Positions 43,849 through 52,876 of a stretch of DNA of 64,000 nt are shown piece after piece. Numbering within the stretch: position 1 is the stretch's first letter; each line of letters begins with the position of its first letter. A program made the position numbers and the translations under genes. The notes under the pieces were generated by a model. The model searched no databases, was not told the origin of the DNA, and was given only the letters and a program-made list of their open reading frames with translations. Source of the stretch: Lentisphaeria bacterium UBA7640 (GTDB lineage: Bacteria > Verrucomicrobiota > Lentisphaeria > Victivallales > Victivallaceae); the NCBI GenBank assembly GCA_002483765.1, contig DLIO01000010.1, positions 31,524 to 95,523 of the forward strand, given 5' to 3'.

Positions 43849-44299
43849 GAGAACTTCCTCCATTTCCAAAAGCCAGACATTCGCGACTAACCCCATCAGC
43901 GAGTTGTTCGTAACTTAGCCCGTATGGAGTATCGTGACAAAGTGCTTCGTTGAGGAATTTATTTAGCAAATAAAAATTTTCATCGATTGCCATGCCTAAA
44001 CTTTTCAGATGTTTTTCCATAGGACATTCGGTCACCACTAATTCAAACAATCCGTTGTCGTGTTTGGTCATGGTAAACTTGCCACCTTCACGCTGTAAAA
44101 AATACTCTTTAAAGCCAATCAACTCGCTGGTATCCCCAGCTTTTAAACGTTGATTTATTTCACGGTACACTGCCGTGCCGGTATGAAACAATATTTCTCG
44201 TAGTGCATCAACGCCATAATTTTTAACGATGTAATTTACAGACATTAAAGTCGCACCGTGGAAATCTTTATGAAGTTCACCAGTTTCTTGGTAACGCAT
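43835..44299 (-). CDS. Uncharacterised protein, possibly ATC-hydrolase-like
   Basis: A 154-residue cytosolic protein starting at the ATG at 44299 (MRYQETGELHKDFHGAT). It is helical, with GVDALREILFHTGTAVYREI, then VVTECPMEKHLKSLG and a C-terminal LCHDTPYGLSYEQLADGVSR. This layout (H-x-DFHGA start, ECP-x-x-x-H-L-x-x-x-G middle) resembles small proteins annotated near L-2-amino-thiazoline-4-carboxylic acid hydrolases. That is a tentative reading from memory. It lies 14 bases after the DapA-family gene and overlaps the next gene. Confidence 0.55.
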   Translation of the reverse strand: MRYQETGELHKDFHGATLMSVNYIVKNYGVDALREILFHTGTAVYREINQRLKAGDTSELIGFKEYFLQREGGKFTMTKHDNGLFELVVTECPMEKHLKSLGMAIDENFYLLNKFLNEALCHDTPYGLSYEQLADGVSRECLAFGNGGSSHATQ

Positions 44300-44313
44300 A
44301 CTTATAATCCCAA

Positions 44314-45243
44314 TTATGGCCGTAGATAAGCCTTTTCCTGTGTCAATATCTCTTTTATGGTATTGATACATTCGTCGCTTATCTGGTAATTAATAATAGT
44401 TTTGCGAGTATTGAAAACACCCAATTCGACCATCATCTGTTTTTGTCCAGCCAACCAATAAGGGAGACCTTGACCGCCGAAGATTTTCGTCATTATTTCA
44501 TTCATATGGTCTTGTAGTACCTGCGCGCCTTTGATGTCGCCAGTCTGTGCTTTTTTTAGAATATCGTTTGCCATACGACCGTTAAAACACGCTCCGCCGA
44601 ATAAAAATCCGGTATATCCAGCTTGAGCGTAAGGTACACTATTGAATTCATCACCATTCAGCGCGAATAATTCATCTTTACGTTTTTTGATAGCCTGACA
44701 AATCATTTTCTTTGCGGCAAGGTCGCTGGAACTATCTTTTATTAACACCACTTTCGGATGTGCAATAATTTCCTCAATTGTGTCAGTATCAATCACTACC
44801 GATGAATGCTTGCCCCGATGATAAACTCCGATCGGTAGAGAGCTGTTTTCAATGACTTCAAAATACAAATTCTTTAAGTATTCTTGAGAGGCATTGATTT
44901 GGAAAAATGGTGGAGCAATTACCGCGATGTCAATGCCAGTATCCTCAATGCGTTTGATATTTTCAATCATCTGCATCGCTGAATTATCGGTTATTTGCAT
45001 TGCCAACAACATACGTTCTTGATTGCTTTTTACGATTTCATTTGCCAATTGAATGCGCATTGCGTCACTCATCCAAGGACCTTCGCCACTGGTGCCACCA
45101 AGGAAAATACCTTTAATTCCCAGTCGTAAATGATGTTCGATCAAGCGCGGGATAGATTCAACATCTAATTGTAATTCGTCAGTAAATGGGGTAGGGGTTG
45201 CCGACCAGACGCCAGCAATGTTTTCACGATTTAAAGTTTTCAT
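44314..45243 (-). CDS. Dihydrodipicolinate synthase/N-acetylneuraminate lyase family aldolase
   Basis: A 309-residue class I TIM-barrel aldolase. The pyruvate carboxylate-binding loop reads GGTSGEGPWM. The catalytic Tyr is in IGVYHRG and the Schiff-base Lys in VLIKDSSSD. This family covers DapA, NanA, KDG aldolase and related 2-keto-3-deoxy acid lyases. Being first in an operon with an SDR and AKR, divergent from a GntR regulator, it is much more likely a catabolic lyase than lysine synthesis DapA. Promoter TTGACT-16-TATAAT and an operator precede it. Confidence 0.9.
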   Translation of the reverse strand: MKTLNRENIAGVWSATPTPFTDELQLDVESIPRLIEHHLRLGIKGIFLGGTSGEGPWMSDAMRIQLANEIVKSNQERMLLAMQITDNSAMQMIENIKRIEDTGIDIAVIAPPFFQINASQEYLKNLYFEVIENSSLPIGVYHRGKHSSVVIDTDTIEEIIAHPKVVLIKDSSSDLAAKKMICQAIKKRKDELFALNGDEFNSVPYAQAGYTGFLFGGACFNGRMANDILKKAQTGDIKGAQVLQDHMNEIMTKIFGGQGLPYWLAGQKQMMVELGVFNTRKTIINYQISDECINTIKEILTQEKAYLRP

Positions 45244-45261
45244 GTTTAAGCCAATTGTTTG

Positions 45262-45276
45262 ATTTGTTTAACAAAT
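45262..45276. promoter_or_regulatory. Operator-like palindrome between aldolase operon and second GntR
   Basis: ATTTGTT-T-AACAAAT: 7-base perfect arms around one T. It lies just past the start region of the minus-strand operon. It also overlaps a weaker plus-strand promoter (TTGATT 45259-45264, 18 bases, TACTAT 45283-45288). One site could thus control both directions. Confidence 0.7.
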
Positions 45277-45288
45277 AGAGAATACTAT

Positions 45289-45316
45289 ATTATATCGCTC
45301 GGCCGGAAAAAGTCAA
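45289..45316 (-). promoter_or_regulatory. Sigma70-like promoter of the aldolase operon
   Basis: On the minus strand, TTGACT (45316-45311), 16-base spacer, TATAAT (45294-45289). The operator palindrome lies 12 bases downstream of the -10 box, where bound repressor would block initiation or clearance. Confidence 0.75.
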
Positions 45317-45342
45317 TATTAAAACTTAAAAAGGTTACTACT

Positions 45343-46005
45343 ATGAATTTTGATCCAGATAAAACAGTAACTGCCAATGCGATAAGTGCGGTACAGAATT
45401 ATATTCTTGAAAATAACTTGCAACCTGGAGATGGCTTGCCTACTGAGATTGAGTTTTGTGAACTTTTTTCCATCAGCCGTGGTGTCATTCGTGAGGCTTT
45501 GCAATATTTTCGCACTTTGAATATAATTGAGTCGCGACCGCGCAAAGGGATGACCATCAAGAATTTCCTCCCCAATAACCTTTTCGGTCCGTACGTGCCT
45601 TTTTGCCGACACAAGGAAGATCAAGCCGCTATTTGCGAAATGCGCATTGTTATTGAACTCGGAATGACGCATCTTTTGCTAAAAAAAATAACAGAAAAAG
45701 ATATTTCAGAACTAAGCAAGACTGCCAAAGCCATGGGTAAGGCTGAGTTGCTTGAACTTTGTCAACTCGATCTCCAATTTCATCGTCAGTTGTTGAATAT
45801 TGCTAACAACAAATTCCTAAGTTGTCTGGAGCCGTTTATAATCGATTATTTCGAGGAAATCAGCAATACTAATCAACAATATTACCAGAACCCAGATAAC
45901 TACCGCGCTATCGAAAAGCGCAAACATCTGGCAATTATTGATGCGATAAAAAAGGCCGACGAACCACTAGTCAGAAAACTCCTCGGTAATCATTATTCCA
46001 TATGA
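45343..46005 (+). CDS. GntR-family (FCD-type) transcriptional regulator
   Basis: A 220-residue regulator. The winged helix (about residues 8-76) includes DGLPTEIEFCELFSISRGVI followed by REALQYF and SRPRKGMTI. The C-terminal helical FCD domain has DLQFHRQLL and RKHLAIIDAI. The ATG at 45343 follows AAAAAGG at 45328-45334; the longer open frame to 45259 lacks an RBS and would run over the operator. It is divergent from the aldolase operon, the usual arrangement for a local repressor. Confidence 0.88.
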   Translation: MNFDPDKTVTANAISAVQNYILENNLQPGDGLPTEIEFCELFSISRGVIREALQYFRTLNIIESRPRKGMTIKNFLPNNLFGPYVPFCRHKEDQAAICEMRIVIELGMTHLLLKKITEKDISELSKTAKAMGKAELLELCQLDLQFHRQLLNIANNKFLSCLEPFIIDYFEEISNTNQQYYQNPDNYRAIEKRKHLAIIDAIKKADEPLVRKLLGNHYSI

Positions 46006-46124
46006 TGAAGGGTGAGGGATGGAGGGAAGAATCTAGAAGATAGGAGTTAGAATAGGGAAAGGGAAGTCATCACGAATTAACACTAAAAAACACTAATGGA
46101 AAAGGGGGATTAATTTGCGCGAGG
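46006..46124. other. Repeat-like non-coding stretch
   Basis: A purine-rich segment (46024-46066, with AGGAGTTAGAAT and AGGGAAAGGGA) resembles 28617-28652. It is followed by the shared 16-mer CACGAATTAACACTAA at 46071-46086. No gene. Confidence 0.5.
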
Positions 46125-46575
46125 CGCTTTTTTTTATTCAGAGCCGCGATACATTACGAACCGCCGGATATAGCAGTTTGTAAACGGCATCGTCATTCGC
46201 TAATACTCCTCAGGAGTTTACGCAAGGAAATGATTAAGCGATTCAATGGCATTGGTGGTGTAAATCGCTTTGCTGACCTCCTTGGAATATTCGAAGAATG
46301 GGCTAATATTGACCCAGTTTGAACTCCATTGTCGGCTGCTCGTTGGGTATTTATAGTCTCGTTTTTCCGCGAAAAGCGTTAGTTTAATTCGGCCTGTTCA
46401 GTAATATTTGCGTTATAGGTTGTCTTAAATCAGCTACTACCTGCTTCTTTTCCTTTTAATGCACATATTTGAGACTGTTACGGGTCTGATGAACAAATGC
46501 ACCTGAGTATCTGGGAAGACTGCATTGATCGCCTCGTGAAGCCTTTAAAGATGCAATCCATTGATTGAAAGTACG
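46125..46575 (-). pseudogene. Degenerate IS256-family (mutator-type) transposase
   Basis: Read on the minus strand in shifting frames, successive blocks match the C-terminal half of IS256-type transposases. They are FKGFHEAINAVFPDTQVHLF (about 46553-46490), KRDYKYPTSSRQWSSNW, ISPFFEYSKEVSKA, IYTTNAIESLN (46266-46232) and a block readable as NDDAVYKLLYPAVRN (about 46195-46150). Several stops and frameshifts interrupt it. The N-terminal half and both ends are missing, so it is dead. Identification is by motif memory and is strong at TTNAIESLN. Confidence 0.85.
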
Positions 46576-46863
46576 TTGTCTCTAAAAATTAATTTTCTAT
46601 CGAGCAAGTCTAAAATATATTGCTGATATTTCTACGACTTTGAAATGTTTTATATGCGCGCTAATTGAAAAAAATGGCTATCAGCACACTAAATTTTTTT
46701 TGTATTTAATAAAATTTCAAAGTGTAACATGGTATGCAAGGGATCTTTGTTATAGATGATTTTTTTGCGAATTACGATGGAGTGAAAATCCTGAAATTAA
46801 CATTCCATCAAAGGTCTTCGCAAAATTGCATTACAATTTATTATTCAACTCCGTGCTGTAACT
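46576..46863. other. AT-rich intergenic stretch with half palindrome
   Basis: It lies between the dead transposase and the end of dnaA. It contains ATGCGCGCTAATT at 46654-46666, a shortened right arm of the palindrome family. The left arm has decayed. Nothing else is recognisable. Confidence 0.5.
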
Positions 46864-48225
46864 TTAATTTGAACGAAGACGGCGTTTGATAATTTCTGCT
46901 GAACGGCGTAACTTCTCATCTTTCAGGCACAATCCAGGAATTTTCTTTACCGCATTCATCACAGTGGCATGATTTTTATGAAAAGCTTGACCGATTTCGG
47001 GGAACGAATGATTAGTAAGTTCACGGCATAAATACATCGCCAACATTCGTGGTTCTACCATATTTTTGGGGCGTTGTGAGCTGAGGATATCGTTACGGCT
47101 TAGCTCAAAATGATCGCTTACTGCTTTTTGTATCGCATCAATCGTTATATTTTTTGATGATTGTTCCTCTTCGAATAGAGGACGTAATAGATCCTCTGCG
47201 AGGCGTTCAGTGATTTGGCAATTGCTTACCGAGGCATATGCTACCAAGCGAGTTAAAGAACCGATCAATCTGCGCACGCTAGAAGATATTCGAGCAGCAA
47301 CAAAGCGTAGAACCGCTTCATCAATCTTGATTAAATGTTTTTCTTGAACTAATTGTAGAATCGCCAATCGGGTCTCAAAACCTGGAGGAAAAATCTCAGT
47401 TGTCAATCCAGATTCAAAACGGGACACTAAACGCTCCTCTAAACCATGTATTTCTGCCGGTTGTTTATCCGAGGTCATAATGATCTGTTTATTGTAATTG
47501 TGTAGGGTGTTGAAGGTGTTAAAGAATTCTTCTTGGAGCTGGGTTTTGGTGCTGAGGAAATGAACGTCATCAACGAGAAAAACATCGACACCTCGGAATG
47601 AATCGCGGAATTCCCCCATCTTTTGATTCTTGATCGAGCCCACGTAACGGTTTAGGAACTCTTCACAGGTCACATATTTAACTACAGACTTAGGATTGTG
47701 ACTTAAAACATGATGAGCTACCGCTTGGAGTAAATGGGTTTTTCCCAGACCGGTGCCACCGTAAATATACAGCGGATTGTAGAGACCGGGGCTTTCAGCC
47801 GCAGTGCGAGCGGCAGTGTATGAGTAGCGATTTTCCTCGCCGACTGCGAAATTATCAAAGGTGTGTTGAGCGTTACAACCACGTGGGATTAACGGTTTAA
47901 TAACTGCTTCGACATGAGCCTCCGCGGCTCCAGTGTCTGGCTCGGCATTTTCAAACTCTTCAGGACGATGGCCTTCTTCAAAAACAAATGAATATGATAC
48001 GCCATTAATATCTTTAAGGGCATTGCTAATGTCCGTGCCAAAATTATCGTTCAACCAGTCTCCAAAAAAACTATCGGATATTCCAAGATGAATGTTTTTA
48101 TCTTCTAAGCGTAACGGAATGATGTTATGCGCGATCTGTTCATAAGTAACTGGGTTTAAAAAGCTGTTTAACTTTGAGCATGCCAATTCCCATAATTGAC
48201 GTACTCCTGAGTCCCCATGATACAT
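46864..48225 (-). CDS. dnaA: Chromosomal replication initiator DnaA
   Basis: An AAA+ initiator of 453 residues that binds DnaA boxes and melts oriC. The N-terminal domain I (RQLWELACSKLNSFLNPVTY) is followed by a short linker. Walker A is YGGTGLGKTHLL, Walker B is VFLVDDVHFL. The C-terminal DNA-binding helix-turn-helix has the signature HKNHATVMNAVKKI. The ATG at 48225 with GGAG upstream is preferred to the TTG at 48264. It is downstream of argS on the same strand; no dnaN, recF or gyrB follows, so the classical dnaA neighbourhood is broken. It faces an IS relic. Confidence 0.95.
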   Translation of the reverse strand: MYHGDSGVRQLWELACSKLNSFLNPVTYEQIAHNIIPLRLEDKNIHLGISDSFFGDWLNDNFGTDISNALKDINGVSYSFVFEEGHRPEEFENAEPDTGAAEAHVEAVIKPLIPRGCNAQHTFDNFAVGEENRYSYTAARTAAESPGLYNPLYIYGGTGLGKTHLLQAVAHHVLSHNPKSVVKYVTCEEFLNRYVGSIKNQKMGEFRDSFRGVDVFLVDDVHFLSTKTQLQEEFFNTFNTLHNYNKQIIMTSDKQPAEIHGLEERLVSRFESGLTTEIFPPGFETRLAILQLVQEKHLIKIDEAVLRFVAARISSSVRRLIGSLTRLVAYASVSNCQITERLAEDLLRPLFEEEQSSKNITIDAIQKAVSDHFELSRNDILSSQRPKNMVEPRMLAMYLCRELTNHSFPEIGQAFHKNHATVMNAVKKIPGLCLKDEKLRRSAEIIKRRLRSN

Positions 48226-48706
48226 GGCTATTTTTCTCCATTCTTTCTTTCTATTTATTGACAATTAAAATATTTATTAACAATATTTTTACTTAATTGA
48301 TGAAATACCCGAACTATCATAAGCTTACGTATTAATTAAGACAAAAATATTACTATAAATCGTATTTTTACAAGCCACTTTTGAACTTAAAATTGTTGTT
48401 TTTACAACTATTTCAAATACTCAAAAAAATTATCGATAACTGGGCAAAAAACTCTTATATCAGAGCTACTTGTGACTTATTTGCCAAGAAAAATTACAGG
48501 CTATCAACAAGTTATTAACAGGCATGTATTGCTCCAGCGCACGATAATTCTAAGTTACCTTCTAATGAGAAATATTCAACTTGAAAATCTATAAAAAAAA
48601 ACTATTTATTGGAAGTTTATGTTTTTGAGCTGATAGTCAAACAGTTATAGTGAATAAGATTCTCTATTTATTTTGTCATATTTAAATATTAACGTAATTT
48701 ATGCGA
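48226..48706. other. AT-rich region upstream of dnaA, candidate replication origin
   Basis: A non-coding gap of about 480 bases, strongly AT-rich, holding four same-orientation nonamers close to a relaxed DnaA box: TTATTGACA (48255), TTATTAACA (48274), CTATCAACA (48501) and TTATTAACA (48512). None matches TTATCCACA exactly. An origin here is plausible by position but not proven. Confidence 0.4.
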
Positions 48707-50509
48707 TTACATTGCGTCTGGTACTTGAATGGTCAAAGTGTTCAAACCATCGCTCAAAACTTCACGCACGGCCAAACAGAGTCTTAAACGCACGCACTTT
48801 AGTGGTTCATTGTCGGCATTCAGCACAGGGCATTCACGATAAAAACGGTTAAAAGTTTTTGCTGTATTCAATAGGTATTCAACGAGCACTGAGCAATCCT
48901 TCTTTTCTGTAGCAGAACGGAGAATTTGGGGGTAAAGCCATAATTGTAGAGAAACAGCTCTCTCTTCTTTTGTCGTTGCCAAATTCCAGTTGGTATCGTT
49001 ACTCATCGGGTCAAGTCCGCATTCTGCCGCTTTGCGCGCAATGGAGTTGATTCTAGCACAGGCATATTGAACATAAGGGCCAGTATCGCCTTCAAATTTT
49101 AATGACGCCTCTGGGTCGAACATCATGGTTGTTTTGGGATTGAATTTTAATAGCATGAATTTGAGTGCACCGATGCCGATGATTTCGGCACGCGAGTTCA
49201 ATTCATCGATAGAAATAGTATCGCCAGCACGTTCTTTTATCGCATTCTTAGATAGTTCAACCATTTCTTCAAACAGTTCGTCAGCATCAACGACGGTGCC
49301 TTCGCGACTTTTCATTTTTCCAGTCGGTAAATTAACCATGCCGTATGAAAGGTGATGAAGGTTATCTGCCCATTGATAACCCATTTTTTTCAAAATAGCA
49401 AAGAGCATTTTGAAGTGAAGAATTTGTTCGTCGCCAACTACCCAAATTTGTGAATCTGGGTGGTAATCTTTAAATTTTTCAAGTGTTGTTCCGATATCCT
49501 GAGTAATATAAACACTCGTGCCATCTGAGCGCAATACCACTTTAGGGCCGAGCTTGTCAAGCTCAATAAAGATTGCACCGTCTTCGCGTTTCTTGAATAT
49601 TCCTTTCGTTAAACCGCTAGCCACTAAATCTTTTCCTAACATATAAGTTTCACTTTCGAGGTAAGTTCGGTCAAATTTGATGCCAATGCGGCGATAGGTT
49701 TCATCAAATCCTTTAAATACCCAACTATTCATCATTTGCCAAAGCTCGCGAACATTGGGATTTCCGGCTTCCCAGTCTTGAAGCATTTTTTGGGTCGCAC
49801 TTCCGAGTTCGGTCTCGAGAAATAATTCATCATCCGTTTTTTGTGCCAATTCTGGTCGTTCAAGCCTGAGGATATCTAACTCTTTTTTTAGTTCAGTATT
49901 AAACTTCACATAGTAGTTGCCAACCAAATGATCGCCTTTAATTCCTGTTGATTCAGGGGTTGCGTTATTGCCCCAGCGTTGATAAGCGATCATTGACTTG
50001 CAGATGTGAATTCCACGGTCGTTGACTAGATTTATTTCTATAACATCATGTCCGACTCGTCTCATTAGAGAAGCTAAGGCCATTCCTAGCGTATTATTGC
50101 GAACATGACCGAGATGTTGAGGCTTGTTGGTGTTAGGTGCGGAGTATTCGATTAAAATACGTTTTTGCATCTCTTTTTGGAGTGTGCCAGCCGCAAATAG
50201 CGACTGGATATTGGCGGCACCTTGACGATGAGCTGCTTCTGCTTTTAACGTGATATTGACGAATGCTTTAATCATCTCAGCTTTATTGATATCGCGATGA
50301 GAACTCAAGTATTCAGAAACGACGCTGGAAAGTTGTTCTGGAGCCATTTTGAAAAACCTAGCGAAGCGGAAACAGTTGATGGTGAGATCGCCATCCATAT
50401 TTTCCGGACATAACTCTGGCGTAATAGTCCAATTTGAGGGTAATTCTGTTTGAGAATAAGTTACTTGCAAATATTTCACGAGATCGGTAATAAAATCAAA
50501 AATAACCAT
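48707..50509 (-). CDS. argS: Arginyl-tRNA synthetase
   Basis: Class I synthetase of 600 residues that charges tRNA-Arg. After the N-terminal additional domain (about 1-115), the HIGH-type motif is EYSAPNTNKPQHLGHVRN. The KMSKS-region equivalent is LPTGKMKSREGTVV. The anticodon-binding helical domain ends in LTIQVPDAM, the usual type of ArgS terminus. The ATG at 50509 has AGGA about 12 bases upstream. It lies 33 bases downstream of the manA stop and may be cotranscribed with it. Confidence 0.95.
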   Translation of the reverse strand: MVIFDFITDLVKYLQVTYSQTELPSNWTITPELCPENMDGDLTINCFRFARFFKMAPEQLSSVVSEYLSSHRDINKAEMIKAFVNITLKAEAAHRQGAANIQSLFAAGTLQKEMQKRILIEYSAPNTNKPQHLGHVRNNTLGMALASLMRRVGHDVIEINLVNDRGIHICKSMIAYQRWGNNATPESTGIKGDHLVGNYYVKFNTELKKELDILRLERPELAQKTDDELFLETELGSATQKMLQDWEAGNPNVRELWQMMNSWVFKGFDETYRRIGIKFDRTYLESETYMLGKDLVASGLTKGIFKKREDGAIFIELDKLGPKVVLRSDGTSVYITQDIGTTLEKFKDYHPDSQIWVVGDEQILHFKMLFAILKKMGYQWADNLHHLSYGMVNLPTGKMKSREGTVVDADELFEEMVELSKNAIKERAGDTISIDELNSRAEIIGIGALKFMLLKFNPKTTMMFDPEASLKFEGDTGPYVQYACARINSIARKAAECGLDPMSNDTNWNLATTKEERAVSLQLWLYPQILRSATEKKDCSVLVEYLLNTAKTFNRFYRECPVLNADNEPLKCVRLRLCLAVREVLSDGLNTLTIQVPDAM

Positions 50510-50542
50510 TAATATAAATTCCTGTAGAGGTTGTTGTAAAGT

Positions 50543-51547
50543 TTAAATATTAGTTCTAAGTACTGTAGTTTCACCGGACTGCAGAGGATTGATTCTGTAG
50601 TCTCCTGTACACGCGGGCACTAAACAGGTTTCGCCTGGTTTTAGCGCAGTAAAAAATCCTTCATTGCCGACTTCAACTGGCCCAGTAATCGCGCTGATTA
50701 AATGAAATGATTTGCTAAGGGCGGTAGTGTCTAACCACGAACCGGTTAGGCGTAAGTCGTCAACTTTGAAGAATGGGCAATGATTGATCACTGGAAATTT
50801 ACGGTTGTGAGTAGCAGTATCCGTAACTCCGGTAATGCGTGGGGAAGTGCGATTCATAAAATCAATCGCCTTCAATGCTTGTTCTAAATGTAGTTCTCGG
50901 GAATTGCCATTGCGATCTTTCCGTCCCCAATCGCTTACACGATAAGTGGTGTCGCTATTTTGTTGGATTTCAAGCAACAAATTTCCTTCTCCAATGGCAT
51001 GAATAGTACCAGAATAAATAAAATAAGCGTCACCTGGTTCGGATTTGAATACTTGGAGATGTTTCTCTATTTCAGACGAGCCAAGGCTGCTCATAAGTTG
51101 CTGACGAGTGCTTCGCGTATTCAGTCCAGCAATAATTTTCGCTCCTGGTTTTGAAGCGATAATATACCACATTTCGGTTTTAGGCTCAGCGCCTTCGCCG
51201 AGTTGCTGGCTGGCAGCTGCGTCGGGGTGGACCTGAAGCGATAAACGTTGGCCAGCGTCAATTAATTTTATCAGCAGAGGGAAGCGGCTGTTTTGGTTGA
51301 AATTCTTGCCAAGTAACAAACTACCGTATTCCTCAATCAATTCACGAATAGTTTTCCCTTGAAGTGCTCCATTTGCAACTACGCTTTGGGCATCGTCGCG
51401 GTCGACCAGCTCCCAGGATTCCCCGATTGGTTCTTCGGTTTCAGGTAATTCACGACCAAGAACGCTTGTTAATTGATCTCCTCCCCACATTACTGGTTTG
51501 TAGACCGGATTAAAACGTAATGGGTAAAGTTTTAAATTTGTAGTCAT
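50543..51547 (-). CDS. manA: Mannose-6-phosphate isomerase, class I
   Basis: A zinc-dependent cupin enzyme of 334 residues converting mannose-6-phosphate to fructose-6-phosphate. It starts with a proline-rich WGG segment (FNPVYKPVMWGGDQL). The metal-binding stretch is SLQVHPDAAASQQLG with Gln and His, followed by AEPKTEMWYII with the Glu. A later zinc His is in YSGTIHAIGEG. QNSDTTYRVSDWGR is the typical conserved block. A cupin tail follows. Length agrees with the short bacterial form. Confidence 0.93.
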   Translation of the reverse strand: MTTNLKLYPLRFNPVYKPVMWGGDQLTSVLGRELPETEEPIGESWELVDRDDAQSVVANGALQGKTIRELIEEYGSLLLGKNFNQNSRFPLLIKLIDAGQRLSLQVHPDAAASQQLGEGAEPKTEMWYIIASKPGAKIIAGLNTRSTRQQLMSSLGSSEIEKHLQVFKSEPGDAYFIYSGTIHAIGEGNLLLEIQQNSDTTYRVSDWGRKDRNGNSRELHLEQALKAIDFMNRTSPRITGVTDTATHNRKFPVINHCPFFKVDDLRLTGSWLDTTALSKSFHLISAITGPVEVGNEGFFTALKPGETCLVPACTGDYRINPLQSGETTVLRTNI

Positions 51548-51742
51548 TACTTATCCGAGGTTATACAGTTTAATTTGCTTCATTCAATTGCAATTTAATA
51601 TCTAAACTGGAAATTGCCAGCACAAAATAGATAAATAACTAAAAAAGCGATGGGCTTGGATATGTAATTCAAAGCAGCATGATTGATTTTAGCATTATTA
51701 GGCGTATGGTTCTTCATATTCAGCAAATTAAGGGGCTCTAAG

Positions 51743-52423
51743 ATGATCTATTTTTTTTCCGACAATCATTATGGCGCCTATCCTGGTAGGCGTATTTACG
51801 AATCTATACCAGATGAGTTGCGGCAGTCAATTATTTTTACGGTAGATCATTGGGATATCCTTGAGAATGGAGAATGGGAAAAGGATTGTGAATTGCTTAT
51901 TTTACACATGATCGGAGATACTTGTGGCCAACCTCATCCAGGAAGCGAAGCTGAAAAAGCGATAAAAAAATATTGTTCCAGAGGTGGTAATATTTTACTT
52001 TTGCATGGCTCGAGTGCGGCTTTTTGGCAGTGGCAATGGTGGAGGAATGTTGTGGGCGAGCGTTGGGTGCGTCCAAATGACCCAGACGGCGTTTGTGCTT
52101 CGTATCACCCTAGAGCGCCTTATTTGTTGAAAACTTGCAAAGCCCGCCACCCATTGGTTTCTAAACTCATAGAAATAGAGTTGCCAGAAGATGAAATATA
52201 TGTAGCGTTGGAACATACTGCTCCTTCCCTTTCTTTGATGGAAACAACAATTAACGAAGGAACCTTTGTGCAATGCAGTGAAACGCTAACGCCGTGGGGC
52301 GGGATTATTTTAAACTTTATTCCCGGTCATGATCCTAGCGTAACGACTCACCCAAGTATTATCAAAAATATTTCGTTGTTCATCACGTACCTGAATAAAT
52401 CCAATGATTTATCCAAAGATTGA
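51743..52423 (+). CDS. ThuA-like domain protein
   Basis: A 226-residue cytosolic protein. The ATG at 51743 is chosen because AAGGGG lies about 8-13 bases upstream; an upstream extension would add an unsupported hydrophobic stretch. The pattern YCSRGGNILLLHGSSAAFWQ followed by WQWWRNVVGERWV matches the glutamine-amidotransferase-like ThuA family (trehalose utilisation). Another block is HPLVSKLIEIELPEDEIYVAL. Proteins of this fold are often next to sugar oxidoreductases, but their reaction is poorly known. No obvious operon partner here. Confidence 0.75.
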   Translation: MIYFFSDNHYGAYPGRRIYESIPDELRQSIIFTVDHWDILENGEWEKDCELLILHMIGDTCGQPHPGSEAEKAIKKYCSRGGNILLLHGSSAAFWQWQWWRNVVGERWVRPNDPDGVCASYHPRAPYLLKTCKARHPLVSKLIEIELPEDEIYVALEHTAPSLSLMETTINEGTFVQCSETLTPWGGIILNFIPGHDPSVTTHPSIIKNISLFITYLNKSNDLSKD

Positions 52424-52876
52424 CGGTGCGGCCTACGAGGTAGATGATGAAAAAACCATTGAGGAATACTTATTATAGTGCGTTCGAAGGTAGGATTTTC
52501 GTTCATTAATTTGACAAACTGACTCTAATTTGATGTTTCGAGTGTATTTGTTTGGAGATGAAAAATCTCGGTCTTGACTATGGTTTTCCCAAACTTTTGC
52601 TCGGTAATCCGGTTATGGCTAAAATGATCCAGCAATTTATGTGGGCGCTATGCAAAGCGAAAGTCACAGTACAGCTTGTAACACTGCTATACTCACTATG
52701 TTGAATGAAGTGGCACATTGTTTATGGTTACTTTTTTCATTTTTGATTTCTGATTCAGCAGATTATTTTCAAATATTATGTTTATCATTGTGGTCTGAAA
52801 AATATATTTACTAATTCAGCTCGAAAAAGCTTGTAAATTTAAAAAAACAATGTACTTTCAAAATCGTTGTTCGTTT
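52424..52876. other. Gap before the tRNA genes
   Basis: No firm gene. A 48-codon frame from ATG 52558 (MKNLGLDYGFPKLLLGNPVM, then AKMIQQFMWALCKAKV) reads protein-like and may be a fragment. A possible tRNA promoter is TTGTAA about 50 bases before the first tRNA, with a 16-base spacer to TACTTT. Confidence 0.3.

Noticed and set aside
44314..45243. Calling the aldolase dapA (lysine synthesis)
   Set aside because: The operon contains sugar-type oxidoreductases and a divergent GntR regulator; no lysine or diaminopimelate gene is near.
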